A stretch of 64,000 nt of DNA. Origin: Catenulispora sp. GP43 (GTDB lineage: Bacteria > Actinomycetota > Actinomycetes > Streptomycetales > Catenulisporaceae). Every line of letters starts with the position of its first letter. The first letter of the stretch is position 1. The notes under the pieces were generated by a model. That model was given only the letters and a program-made list of their open reading frames with translations, made no database searches and had not been told where the DNA came from. The stretch lies in the NCBI RefSeq assembly GCF_041260665.1, contig NZ_JBGCCT010000003.1:124001-188000 (forward strand), written 5' to 3'. A program made the position numbers and the translations under genes. Of this stretch, positions 33,776-41,875 are shown piece by piece.

Positions 33776-34498
33776 TCAGCCGTTCGACGTGCTCTTGGCG
33801 CCCTTCAGCGCGTCGCGCACGGTCTTGGCGTCCGTGATCGCCTTCTTGAGGTCCGCGCGGGCGTCCTTGGCGGCGCCGCTGACGCCCTTCACCGACGCGG
33901 TCAGGGCCTTGCCGTCCGGGCCGGGCTGCAGGCCCAGCAGGCTCGCGTCCTGACCGGAGATCCGGGTGGTGGCGGCCTGGACCGCGCTGCTCATGTCGGC
34001 CAGCAGGTCCTTGTTCGCCTGGGTGTCGGCGGCCGGGTCCTTGGCCAGCCGGTCGGCCAGCTCGTCGTGCACCTTCACCAGACGCGCCGCGGCGGCGGTC
34101 TCGACATCCATCGCGTGCGTGAGGTGGACCTTCGGCGCCACCAGGATGTAGACGCGGTAGTCGTCGACCATCGCCTTGCCGTCCGCGCGGACGGCGGCCT
34201 CGGTGGTCTCGCCGGCCACCTTCGTCTTCAGCGCGGTCAGGCCGGAGACGTCGGAGGCCAGCAGCTGGGTGAGGGTGGCGCGGGAGGCGTCCGGCACGTC
34301 CTTGTAGGCGGCCAGCGCCGTCTGCATCTTGCCCAGATCGGTCAGCCGGCCGGTGATGCCGTCGGTGACCGCGGCCTTGGCCTTGGCCAGGCCGGCGGCG
34401 TTGTCGGAGGTGGTGGCGGCCTGCGCCGGCAGGGCGACGGCGCCGACGGCGATGAGGGCGCCGACGGCGGCGGCGCTCAGACGGGTACGCATGGACAT
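33776..34498 (-). CDS. secreted helical protein of unknown function
   Basis: 240 residues from the ATG at 34498 (GGAGGG ribosome site, 5 bases upstream). A signal peptide (MSMRTRLSAAAVGALIAVGA, cleavage after AQA at about residue 28) is followed by an all-helical, Ala/Lys/Asp-rich mature protein without cysteines. Heptad-like segments suggest a helical bundle. It lies 56 bases downstream of a lipoprotein gene on the same strand and is probably co-transcribed. The family is not recognised. Confidence 0.75.
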   Translation of the reverse strand: MSMRTRLSAAAVGALIAVGAVALPAQAATTSDNAAGLAKAKAAVTDGITGRLTDLGKMQTALAAYKDVPDASRATLTQLLASDVSGLTALKTKVAGETTEAAVRADGKAMVDDYRVYILVAPKVHLTHAMDVETAAAARLVKVHDELADRLAKDPAADTQANKDLLADMSSAVQAATTRISGQDASLLGLQPGPDGKALTASVKGVSGAAKDARADLKKAITDAKTVRDALKGAKSTSNG

Positions 34499-34554
34499 GG
34501 TGGTCCCTCCTTGGAGGATTCGAGGACGAAGGAAGATGTGGGGGCCCGGCGGGC

Positions 34555-34863
34555 TCAGCCGTTGTCGCCGGCCGTCTGGGTCGGCTCGGCCGAGCTCAGC
34601 GCGCCGTCGATGTCCGACAGCTGCTGGTCCAGCGAATTCAGGTCGCCGTCCGGGTCGTCCGCCACGCCGTGGGAGTCGGTGCTGCCGACGGTGCCGGCGC
34701 TGCTGGCGCCCGCGGCCGCGCCGCCGGGCGCGGTCGAGGTGGCGGTCACGCCCGCGCCGGCCGGGGCGGATCCGCCCGTGCCGACCGATCCCTTGCCCGA
34801 GCACGCGGCCAGGGCGCCCACACAGGCCAGAACGGCCAGGGCCGATGCGATTCTCGACTTCAT
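34555..34863 (-). CDS. small lipoprotein
   Basis: 102 residues from the ATG at 34863. A lipoprotein signal with lipobox LAAC (MKSRIASALAVLACVGALAAC) gives a lipidated Cys at residue 21. A Gly/Ala/Ser/Thr-rich tether follows and then an acidic C-terminal helix (DDPDGDLNSLDQQLSDID). It is probably in an operon with the secreted helical protein downstream, suggesting that the two interact at the cell surface. Confidence 0.8.
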   Translation of the reverse strand: MKSRIASALAVLACVGALAACSGKGSVGTGGSAPAGAGVTATSTAPGGAAAGASSAGTVGSTDSHGVADDPDGDLNSLDQQLSDIDGALSSAEPTQTAGDNG

Positions 34864-34915
34864 GCCTCGATGGTCGCCCCCGCGCGGTAAGCCCTCGATC
34901 AATAAGGGATGCATA

Positions 34916-34945
34916 AACGCCCCGGGGGAGATCCCCCGGGGCGTT
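34916..34945 (-). terminator. terminator of the split phospholipase C gene
   Basis: 14-bp perfect arms (AACGCCCCGGGGGA / TCCCCCGGGGCGTT) with a 2-base centre, 29 bases downstream of the plc stop at 34974. Confidence 0.85.
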
Positions 34946-34973
34946 CGGTGCGGCTCGGCGCGGCTCGGTGCGG

Positions 34974-36581
34974 TCAGCCGGTGATGATCGCCGGGTCGCT
35001 CACGCTCGGCCGGCCGTTCTCGACGTGGCCGGCGAACCGCCGCACGTACGCGGCGTCGTGGTCGGAGGTGACCGTGGCGTCGTACCAGCCGTCGGCGCCG
35101 GAGGCGTTCACGACGTACGTCACCTGCTTGCCGGCGCGCACCCGGTGGGTCGTCTTGGCGTCGCAGCCGTAGGAGTCGGTGACGGTCGCGGTGACGTCGG
35201 CCGAGCCGGTGTTGGTCAGCGTCAGCTTCAGGTTCCGGCTGTTCCCGACGTGCTCGGCGACGACCTCCAGGCCGGCCTTCGCCGCGTCGCCCCGGAACTC
35301 GCGCAGGAAGCCGTTGGCCCCGCGCACGTCGTAGTCGTAGGCGCCGGCGAGCTTCCAGGAACCGTCGATGCCCTGCCCGGCGCCGACCGTGTAGCTCCAC
35401 GGGCCGGTCTTGTCCACGGTCGAGGTGACCACGAAGTTCGCGCCCGCGCCGCCGCGGCTGGCGAAGGCGATCCGCAGCGCCCCGCCCGCGATCCGGCCGT
35501 CCGCCGCCAGGTCGTACGGCACCGCGCGGGCGGGGCGCCGGCCGGCCTCCTGCTTCGGCATCGACGCGGTCGCCGGCAGGGTCACGGGGTAGCTGGCGTG
35601 CCGGGCGTGGTCCGGCGGCACGTAGGAGGCGGTGCTCGGCAGCGGCGGGACCTCGGTCTGGCCCAGGCCGAAGTCGAAGGCGCTGGTCAGGTCGCCGCAG
35701 ACGGCCCGGCGCCAGGGCGAGATGTTGGGCTCGTGGACGCCGAACCGCTTCTCCAGGAAGCGGATCACCGAGGTGTGGTCGAAGGTCTCGGAGTCCACCC
35801 AGCCTCCCTTGCTCCAGGGCGAGACCACGAACATCGGCACGCGCAGGCCCAGGCCGTAGGAGCCCTCGTCGAAGCCGCCGCCGGCGGAGTAGTACTCGGT
35901 CGAGGTGTCCACCGTGGAGCCGCCGCCGACCGGGCCGCCGGGCACGAACGGCGGGACCACGTGGTCGAAGAAGCCGTCGTTCTCGTCGTAGGTGATGAAC
36001 AGCGCGGTCTTGCTCCACAGCTCCTCGTCCGAGGACAGGATGTCCAGGACCTGCGAGACGTACCAGGCGCCGTAGTTCACCGGCCAGTTCGGGTGCTCGC
36101 TGAACGCCTCCGGCGCGGTGATCCAGGAGACCTGCGGCAGCGTGCCGTTCTTCACGTCCTGGGCCAGCACGTCGAAGTAGCCCTGCCCGGCCGCGGCGTT
36201 GGTGCCGGTGCGCGCGTTGTCGTACAGCGGGTCGCCGGGCTTGGCGTTCTGGTACTGGTGGAAGTACAGCACCGAGGTGTCGCCGTAGTTGCCGATGTAG
36301 GCGTCGTCGGTCCAGCCCCAGGACCCGTTGGCGTCCAGGCCGGTGCCGGTGTCCTGGTAGATCTTCCAGGAGACGCCGGCGGCCTGCAGTCGCTCGGGGT
36401 AGGTGGTCCAGTCGTAGCCGGCCTCGGCGTTGTTCAGGACCGGGCCGCCGCCCTTGCCGTCGTTGCCCGTGAAGCCGGTCCACAGGTAGTAGCGGTTGGG
36501 GTCGGTCGAGGTCATCAGCGAGCAGTGGTAGGCGTCGCAGACCGTGAAGGCGTCGGCCAGCGCGAAGTGGAACGGGATGTC
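34974..36581 (-). pseudogene. 3' part of a phosphocholine-specific phospholipase C gene, split by an integrated element
   Basis: This frame continues the enzyme from its segment DIPFHFALADAFTVCDAYHC to the C-terminus (about 532 residues after the junction). It carries the rest of the phosphoesterase domain (DPNRYYLWTGF, then FITYDENDGFFDHV with metal-binding residues) and two C-terminal DUF756 repeats (for example GNSRNLKLTLTNTG). It lacks the Tat signal and the ENRSFDHYFG active-site motif, which lie 13.6 kb away at 50174-50634. The frame extends about 65 bases into the element without a stop, so a short N-terminally altered product is conceivable but would be cytoplasmic and inactive. Confidence 0.95.
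36574..36581. repeat. attL core, GGGATGTC
   Basis: Left copy of the 8-bp crossover-core repeat. To its right, CCACGTATGTAAGTAC (36587-36602) is the right-hand arm of attP; to its left is plc coding DNA. Confidence 0.88.
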
Positions 36582-36657
36582 GCTAGCCACGTATGTAAGT
36601 ACGTTATAGGACTGCAACAAAAGGGCCTGTGGCCAGGCACGCCGCAACTCTCTTCTA

Positions 36658-36790
36658 GGTTTTGATCATCTCGTCGGTCGGGCAGGCTGCGCCTTGCCGG
36701 GCGTCGTCCCCATCGTCAAGCGCTCTCCTTGACGATGGGGATGGCGTCTGGCAACCCTCGTGGTGTCCGACCGGGGAGATGATCAAAACC
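36658..36790. repeat. 133-bp imperfect hairpin beside attL
   Basis: Perfect 15-bp outer arms (GGTTTTGATCATCTC at 36658-36672, complement at 36776-36790) and perfect 13-bp inner arms (CCCCATCGTCAAG at 36708-36720, complement at 36728-36740) close on a 7-base loop. The connecting parts also pair in places (TTGCCGGGCG with its partner). It could be a structured RNA, a MITE-like relic or a replication or strand-exchange site. The surrounding 36582-37093 otherwise has no gene that I accept; a further 22-bp palindrome (AAGATCGCTC-GG-GAGTGATCTT) lies at 36801-36822. Confidence 0.8.
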
Positions 36791-37093
36791 GGACGCAACC
36801 AAGATCGCTCGGGAGTGATCTTCGCGGCCATCTCGGAGGGAGGGCTCGCCGAAGGCGTCGTTTCAGCTCTTCGCTTGTGGCCAACTGCAAACGGCCACCT
36901 GTTGGCCTGTTCCGGTGACCACGCGTCCCAAGAGCGGAGGGGGTGTCTTCGTAGGAGGGCAAGGGCTAACGAAGTGCCCTTGACGTCCGGAGAAGGCGCC
37001 ACCGTAGCGGCGGCAAAGACTCGTAAGTAACAAGACCACAATCCGGACGTGCGTCGCCGAAGCGAACTCGCCGGCCGAATAGCGCCAGCGCTC

Positions 37094-38041
37094 TCAGCTT
37101 GCAGTCGCAAGCTGAGCCATCAGAATATCCGCTTGAACTGTGCATCTAAATCCGGTGTCGTCGTCGGACATGTCAGCCGACGCATCGTTGAAGAGTGAGG
37201 GCATCGCCCGCGATAGAGGGCTAGTCCACGCGCTACCTTTCAGCTCGAAGCGTCTGGGCTCCGTCTCCGAACTGCACCACTCCCACGTGTTACCGCACAT
37301 GTCGTACACGTCGAACGGGCTGACACCACTGTGGAATCGGTCGACGGGCGTCGTCGACGCGATGCGACCTTCACGAACATTGCACTTCGCGGGGGTGGGC
37401 TGATCGCCCCATGGGTATAGATCGCCTTTCGTGCCTCTGGCGGCCTTCTCCCATTGCTGGCCGGACGGTAGCGACTTCTGCGCCCAACTTGCGTAGGCAC
37501 TCGCATCTCTCCACGTCACGAACACAACCGGATGGTCTCGAAGCTCTGGCGCCATGTTGCCCTTGTCCCAGTGTGCTGGGGGTTGGTGGCCTGTTGCAGC
37601 GACAAAGCGTGCGTAGTCGGCATTGGTGGTGGGGAACACGTCAATGTAATAGGCGGATAGCCAGACAGGTTCTTTGTCTGCTCCCGCAAGGAAGACGCCA
37701 GCGCTGATCAGCGTCATGAGCTTGCCGTCAACAGGGTGCCTGACCTGTTGAAGCGCCTCGGCAGCCATGGACAAGTCGGAGCTGGGATCAAGCATGATGG
37801 ACGCGAGCCCCATGGTCGCCTCGGCGAATCGGGCTTGAACGTCCTGGTTTGAGGTGGCAAGCACGGTATCTAGCGCCTCCTGGTTGACCGGACGCGGCCG
37901 AATCTGCTCACCGCCGGCTTCCCACTTGGAGATGATGCGAGGGCTGATACCGAGGTAGTCAGCGAACGCGCGCACGCTCATGCGCTTAGCTTCTCTGAGC
38001 GCACGCGCTTCGATTCCTGACCAGCGACGGACGGTGATCAC
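37094..38041 (-). CDS. HTH (XRE) protein fused to a degenerate SUMF1/FGE-like domain
   Basis: 315 residues from GTG 38041 (GGGGAG, 5 bases upstream). Residues about 10-45 form an XRE helix-turn-helix (SVRAFADYLGISPRIISKWE). The C-terminal about 190 residues match formylglycine-generating-enzyme folds (FVTWRDASAYASWA, LPSGQQWEKAARG, YPWGD, YDMCGNTWEWC, GFRCTV). The usual RGGSW and the catalytic Cys pair region before GFR are not conserved (LKGSAW, then SRAMPSLFND), so it is more likely a ligand-sensing regulator than an enzyme. It follows the aminotransferase gene on the same strand, 62 bases away. Confidence 0.85.
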   Translation of the reverse strand: MITVRRWSGIEARALREAKRMSVRAFADYLGISPRIISKWEAGGEQIRPRPVNQEALDTVLATSNQDVQARFAEATMGLASIMLDPSSDLSMAAEALQQVRHPVDGKLMTLISAGVFLAGADKEPVWLSAYYIDVFPTTNADYARFVAATGHQPPAHWDKGNMAPELRDHPVVFVTWRDASAYASWAQKSLPSGQQWEKAARGTKGDLYPWGDQPTPAKCNVREGRIASTTPVDRFHSGVSPFDVYDMCGNTWEWCSSETEPRRFELKGSAWTSPLSRAMPSLFNDASADMSDDDTGFRCTVQADILMAQLATAS

Positions 38042-38103
38042 GGCAACTCCCCATGGTAGGTGCTCCGATCACCGTATCGTCACTTGGGGACGACCGTCAG
38101 TAA

Positions 38104-38883
38104 CTAGAGCGCTTCCCCAAGGAACCGCAGGTACTTCGCTTGCAGCTCGCCAAGGATTGGATGCTCGTCAGCAAAGACCCGTCCATCGATGGCGCTGATG
38201 GGGCGGACGCCGATTGACGTATTGGTCGCGAATGCCGCTTCCATGCCGTGCACCTCGTTCAGGTTCACACGTGCTGTGACGCTGGGTCCGTGAACCTCGG
38301 TCAGCACGTCCATGGTCACTCCGGGCAGGACGTCACCTTGCGGCCAGACGATCTGATCTCCGTCGAAGAATCCGCAGTTCCAGGTAACGCCTTCGGAGAT
38401 GAACCCGTCGCGATCGACGAAGATCGCATCGTCGTATCCGTTGAGCTGGGCAATACGACGATGGCGAAGCGAACCCATCAGGCCAATGTGCTTGACCTGC
38501 GGTAGGTCTCGCGTGAACTGAGCGCTCTGGACTCGAAGGGGAGACAGCGGCAGGACGGCAGCCGGTCGGCTTGTCACCAATACCTTTGGGTCTGCCTTCG
38601 AACCGGGGTGTCCCATCTCCAACTCAGGGTCGAAGATCGTCACACGAATGACGAACGAGCCGGTCTGGTCGGCCGTGGCCTTGCGTACAAGGAAGAGGAC
38701 ATACTCGGGGTCGAGGTCAGCATCGAAGACGGTTCGACAGTCGCGGACCAGCCGGTTCATGTGAAGAGTGAGCCCTCGGACTCTGCCGCCGTCAACGCGC
38801 ATCGACGTGAAGTGTCCGTAGTTTGTGAGCGCGAGGGCCCTGAGCTCGTCGGCAGTCACAGGTACGCCGTTCAGTTCAGCCAT
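38104..38883 (-). CDS. class IV aminotransferase (PLP-dependent)
   Basis: 259 residues from the ATG at 38883 (MAELNGVPVTADEL). It has the fold-type IV pattern: an Arg-containing N-terminal strand (GHFTSMRVDGGRVRGLTLH), the PLP lysine at about residue 131 (DLPQVKHIGL), and the cofactor-phosphate region ISEGVTWNCGFFDG followed by LPGVTMDVL. It resembles branched-chain aminotransferases and aminodeoxychorismate lyases; the substrate is not predictable. With the HTH/SUMF1 gene it forms a two-gene cargo operon whose base composition looks less GC-extreme than the chromosome. Confidence 0.88.
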   Translation of the reverse strand: MAELNGVPVTADELRALALTNYGHFTSMRVDGGRVRGLTLHMNRLVRDCRTVFDADLDPEYVLFLVRKATADQTGSFVIRVTIFDPELEMGHPGSKADPKVLVTSRPAAVLPLSPLRVQSAQFTRDLPQVKHIGLMGSLRHRRIAQLNGYDDAIFVDRDGFISEGVTWNCGFFDGDQIVWPQGDVLPGVTMDVLTEVHGPSVTARVNLNEVHGMEAAFATNTSIGVRPISAIDGRVFADEHPILGELQAKYLRFLGEAL

Positions 38884-39016
38884 GGTCGCAGTGTTGCACG
38901 AGTTCGGGATGAGATCGACTGATCTTGTACTAAGACTTCCTAAGTTCCACGCTAGTTCCACAGTGAGGCGACACAGGGTCATTCCCGGCAATGCGCCTGT
39001 TCAGCATCCTTGAAGC

Positions 39017-39310
39017 GTGAGGACGAGAACGAGTGCTAAAGGACCTACCCGGAAGGAAGCGCCCGGCACGAAGTCACAAGCCGAGGCTCCGAACGTGCTG
39101 TCGCGGAAGGCACAGCTGCGTGCCATAGCGGTTCGTGACTACGCCCGGCTACGGGCACATGCTCGCAACTGCACGGATTGCAGGCCAGGTGTTGCGGACA
39201 CCGATCCGCCTGTCATCAATCGGATCTGTCGAGCTGGCATGGCTGGCAAGTTCGACTACAAGCGGTCGTATCAGGCCTGGTTGAACTGCCCGGACAGGGA
39301 GGCGTCGTGA
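39017..39310 (+). CDS. small element-borne protein with Cys-x2-Cys motif
   Basis: 97 residues from GTG 39017; an in-frame GTG at 39095 is a plausible later start. The N-terminus is basic and disordered. The second half is better conserved-looking (RDYARLRAHARNCTDCRPGV, then YQAWLNCP) with three Cys, a possible zinc site. The stop overlaps the GTG of the next gene (GTGA), so it opens an operon of tiny genes running to 39870. The family is not recognised. Confidence 0.6.
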   Translation: MRTRTSAKGPTRKEAPGTKSQAEAPNVLSRKAQLRAIAVRDYARLRAHARNCTDCRPGVADTDPPVINRICRAGMAGKFDYKRSYQAWLNCPDREAS

Positions 39311-39540
39311 GCCTGCTGAATGACGGCCAGCCTGTAGCGCTGCACGAGATTCCTCGCGGGTCGTATGTCCTGGTGTCCGAGTCAAGGTGGCTTCGCCTCG
39401 AAAGCTGGACGGTGTTGGACAAGAGCGCGCGTCCCGATGCAGCCCGCTACATGGTGGCGTTCACTGGAGTGGCCGAGCGTCGATGTTCCACAGTGAGCCG
39501 TGTTGGCCGGTGTGGTCTGGTGAGGAACCCCCGAGTGTGA
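39307..39540 (+). CDS. small beta-rich protein of unknown function
   Basis: 77 residues from GTG 39307, which overlaps the stop of the gene before. The sequence (EIPRGSYVLVSESRWLRLES, then RYMVAFTGVAERRC) suggests a small beta-barrel. It sits between the Cys-x2-Cys protein and a 49-residue membrane peptide. The function is unknown. Confidence 0.6.
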   Translation: MSLLNDGQPVALHEIPRGSYVLVSESRWLRLESWTVLDKSARPDAARYMVAFTGVAERRCSTVSRVGRCGLVRNPRV

Positions 39541-39553
39541 CGGCGGTCTTGTC

Positions 39554-39703
39554 GTGACGTCGCAAAAGGCTGGCACGCACGCCGAGTCGGGTGAGTCGCG
39601 GGGGTACACCCTGTGGCTTTTTGTGATCACCACCGTGACGTCGGCCCTGACCGTGGCGGTGGTCGCGTTCGCGGACATGGCCATAGGCGGTGTCCACCAG
39701 TGA
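39554..39703 (+). CDS. 49-residue single-pass membrane peptide
   Basis: GTG 39554 to TGA 39703. A polar N-terminus (VTSQKAGTHAESGESRGY) is followed by one strong membrane helix (TLWLFVITTVTSALTVAVVA). The TGA overlaps the ATG of the next gene (TGATG). Transfer-region Spd peptides of actinomycete plasmids have this size and form, but no family can be named. Confidence 0.6.
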   Translation: MTSQKAGTHAESGESRGYTLWLFVITTVTSALTVAVVAFADMAIGGVHQ

Positions 39704-39870
39704 TGGCCAAGAGTTTGCGTGTGACCCGCGTCGCCGAGGGGTGGCGTGGAGGGCGGGCCGTGGTTGCCAGACTCGGTGCCGTCGCGCGCGGGGTGGGGGC
39801 GGTGGTTGTCGCCCGGCCTGGCGTCCTCGCCTCGCGCGCAAGACTTCCTCGGGGAGCACCCGGGGGTTGA
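39703..39870 (+). CDS. 55-residue very basic peptide
   Basis: ATG 39703 is coupled by TGATG to the gene before. The product is Arg/Val/Gly-rich (about 12 Arg and no acidic residues apart from one Glu) with alternating hydrophobic stretches (GAVARGVGAVVVARPGV). A nucleic-acid- or membrane-binding role is possible. This is the last gene of the operon; the hairpin at 39992 follows. Confidence 0.45.
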   Translation: MAKSLRVTRVAEGWRGGRAVVARLGAVARGVGAVVVARPGVLASRARLPRGAPGG

Positions 39871-39991
39871 GCTTGTGGAATCCGGATCCTAGGGATTTAT
39901 CGTCCGGGTTCTGCAAGGCGGTGGCGGAGGCGCTTCCGCTGTCGCGCACGTGACCGGTCGTTTCCTGGTCAGCCACGTGTGAGGTTGCCAA

Positions 39992-40036
39992 GCCGGGCCA
40001 CCCCACTTCTCGCTCAAAGGTGCGGGGTGGCCCGGC
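39992..40036 (+). terminator. hairpin terminator, 13-bp perfect stem
   Basis: Arms GCCGGGCCACCCC / GGGGTGGCCCGGC with a 19-base loop, 122 bases after the stop of the tiny-gene operon. The rest of 39871-40143 shows no gene. Confidence 0.75.
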
Positions 40037-40143
40037 GGGTCAGCAGACCCGGTGCCGATGGTATCGGGGTGTTCTGACATGCCTACATCACCTGATACCT
40101 CGGTGCGGTCCTGTTGGTCCGTTTCGGGGAGGTCGGTTTCTGC

Positions 40144-40443
40144 ATGGATGTTTGGGGGGTCCACCCGGATTTTTGGGAGTACCGGGTGGGGGTGAATTAC
40201 GTTCGCGCACGTGAGCGGGCGCAGTGGCTTGCGAGTGCGTTGCTCGATGTGGCTGGAAGCGAGTCGGCGCCGGAGCGTGTGCGCCTGGCGGTTGAGCTGT
40301 ACGGCGTGAGCCTTGCGGTTCGGGTGGATGGGACGGTGGCGGCGTGGATCGGTCCGGATCCGGATGACGCTGAGATGTGGGGCGAGGTTGGGCCTGATGA
40401 GCCTGTCTGCCTGGGGCTTGGGGGCTTTCGGGCTGTGGCCTGA
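40144..40443 (+). CDS. small element-borne acidic protein
   Basis: 99 residues from ATG 40144, with GGGGAGG about 11 bases upstream (GTG 40114 is an alternative). The sequence MDVWGVHPDFWEYRVGVNYV, a helical middle (RERAQWLASALLDVAG) and an acidic C-terminal half (IGPDPDDAEMWGEVGPDEP) indicate a folded cytoplasmic protein. It is followed by a GC hairpin (40489-40511). The family is not recognised. Confidence 0.55.
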   Translation: MDVWGVHPDFWEYRVGVNYVRARERAQWLASALLDVAGSESAPERVRLAVELYGVSLAVRVDGTVAAWIGPDPDDAEMWGEVGPDEPVCLGLGGFRAVA

Positions 40444-40488
40444 ACCTGGCGGTTGGCGTTTCGTGAGTTGTCTGCGGCGGGTTCGGCC

Positions 40489-40532
40489 GGCGGGGCGTTC
40501 TGTGCCCCGCCTGCCGGTTCCGCTGGTGAGTC
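40489..40532 (+). repeat. structured repeat copy A: GC hairpin followed by GGTTCCGCTGGTGAGTC
   Basis: The hairpin GGCGGGGC / GCCCCGCC (40489-40496, 40504-40511) is followed by the 17-mer at 40516-40532. The same arrangement recurs at 41423-41469 and 41945-42016. Confidence 0.7.
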
Positions 40533-40581
40533 CGGCGTTCTTCGGGACGGCGTGACCTATTTCGACAAGGTGCGGTGAGGC

Positions 40582-40731
40582 GTGGTTTGGCGGGCAAGCC
40601 CTCTGGTACTCAAGCGGCTGGCTGCGATGCAACGGCAGTTGGCGACTGCCCGGCGCTCGGCACAGATTGAACGTTCCGCGTTGGCTGATCGGCTGGGATG
40701 CCGAACCGTCCTGATGCCTGAGTGGTCGTAA
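40582..40731 (+). CDS. 49-residue truncated HTH-like peptide
   Basis: GTG 40582 to TAA 40731. The sequence LKRLAAMQRQLATARRSAQI followed by ERSALADRLGCRTVLMPEWS looks like most of an XRE helix-turn-helix, ending where the family usually has SEWE and more. It ends four bases before the tandem-HTH gene, in another frame. It may be a relic of a three-HTH protein or a small independent peptide. Confidence 0.45.
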   Translation: MVWRASPLVLKRLAAMQRQLATARRSAQIERSALADRLGCRTVLMPEWS

Positions 40732-40735
40732 CGGC

Positions 40736-41302
40736 ATGGTGCTGCGGGTTGATGCCGAGGCGGAGTGGATGCTCTCGGGGATCGTTCACGGGTTGCGTTC
40801 CGCGCGTGAGGCGGCGGGCCTTAGTCAGAATGCGACGGCTACCAATCTGCCGGTGCGTGGTAGAGCGGTTTCTGAGTGGGAGACCGAGGTCATCATGCCG
40901 GGTCTGGATCACCTTGTTTTGTGGGCTGATGAGCTTGAGTTGCGTCTGGTGATCAGGGATTGCGGTGTCGAGTTGGGCGTGTCTTTGGCGCGAAGGCCGG
41001 GGGAGACATGGGTTCACTACGAACGGCGGCGGCTGGTTCTTCCGATGCGGCTGCGTCGGGAGGCTTGGGGCATGACGCAAGGAGAGGTGGGCGGGCGTAT
41101 TGGCGTGTCTAGGGACTCGATTCAGCGGTGGGAGTGTGCTGACGTGCCGACTCGGCCGATTGCGTTGGTGGTGTGGGCTCGGGAGATGGGCTTTCGTGTT
41201 GGGCTGTGTGCGGCGGGGCGGCCGGGCGCTGCATCGCGTCTGCGTCGGCTTCGGTATGGCGCGGGCGTCGCTAACGTGCGCCGCGATGACCAGGTTGTGT
41301 GA
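40736..41302 (+). CDS. tandem XRE-type helix-turn-helix regulator
   Basis: 188 residues from ATG 40736. Two helix-turn-helix units are visible: GLRSAREAAGLSQNATATNL ending in RAVSEWE, and MRLRREAWGMTQGEVGGRIG ending in DSIQRWE. Each is followed by a similar short segment (LDHLVLWADELELRLVI and IALVVWAREMGFRVGL), so the protein is an internal duplication. It probably binds an element promoter. A hairpin terminator follows at 41423. Confidence 0.8.
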   Translation: MVLRVDAEAEWMLSGIVHGLRSAREAAGLSQNATATNLPVRGRAVSEWETEVIMPGLDHLVLWADELELRLVIRDCGVELGVSLARRPGETWVHYERRRLVLPMRLRREAWGMTQGEVGGRIGVSRDSIQRWECADVPTRPIALVVWAREMGFRVGLCAAGRPGAASRLRRLRYGAGVANVRRDDQVV

Positions 41303-41422
41303 GCGTGAGCCTGCGTAGGGCGGGTGGGTGGGGCGCGGTTCCGGCGGCCGCTTGGTTGGCGTGGGCCTGTGGTTTCTGCTGCGGGACGGTGTGTGTTGCT
41401 GCGCCTGGTTGTGCGGGTTCGG

Positions 41423-41469
41423 CCGCGGGGCCCGGGGTTTGGCCCCGCGGGGGGTTCCGCTGGTGAGTC
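41423..41469. terminator. hairpin terminator between convergent genes; structured repeat copy B
   Basis: 10-bp perfect arms CCGCGGGGCC / GGCCCCGCGG (41423-41432, 41441-41450) are followed by GGTTCCGCTGGTGAGTC at 41453-41469. It lies between the tandem-HTH gene and the convergent membrane-protein gene. Confidence 0.8.
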
Positions 41470-41875
41470 AGGCGGTCTTGAACAGGTAGGTCAGCATGGC
41501 TGCGATGCCGTCGGCGTGCATGGTGTAGAGGGTGGTCGGGATGACGTACAGCAGCCAGGCGGCGGCTGTGTAGCGGGCGATGGTGGCCAGGGTCAGGCTG
41601 AGGTCTGAGGCGTTGGGGTCGGCGGAGTGGCGGGCTGTTTTCATGGCGGCGCCTGCGGCTGCGGCTGTGGTCCACAACGCTGTGGCGTAGAGGCCAGTCG
41701 GCCATGTCCAGGCGTAGAGCGTGAGTCCGGTGGCGACAACAGCGCGGATGCGCAGGAACCCTTTCGGCTCGTGCTGGTTCGGCCGGGTTGTGTTTCCCGG
41801 GGTGAGGTGCCGGATCCGGTCGACGTGGTAGCCGGGTCGGCCTATCTCGTCGTCGGGATGGTTGGTCACGTTCAT
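41468..41875 (-). CDS. element-borne integral membrane protein
   Basis: 135 residues from the ATG at 41875 (AGGGAG, 3 bases upstream). A polar N-terminus of about 40 residues is followed by about three membrane helices (AVVATGLTLYAWTWPTGLYA, an Ala-rich helix, and YTAAAWLLYVIPTTLYTM). The layout fits plasmid-spread (Spd) or transfer-assisting membrane proteins, but it lies apart from the tra cluster and on the other strand. The family is not recognised. Confidence 0.7.
   Translation of the reverse strand: MNVTNHPDDEIGRPGYHVDRIRHLTPGNTTRPNQHEPKGFLRIRAVVATGLTLYAWTWPTGLYATALWTTAAAAGAAMKTARHSADPNASDLSLTLATIARYTAAAWLLYVIPTTLYTMHADGIAAMLTYLFKTA

Noticed and set aside
36655..37110. Overlapping frames on both strands of the hairpin region next to attL
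   Set aside because: Both run through the 133-bp hairpin, have poor composition and no ribosome site at a sensible distance.
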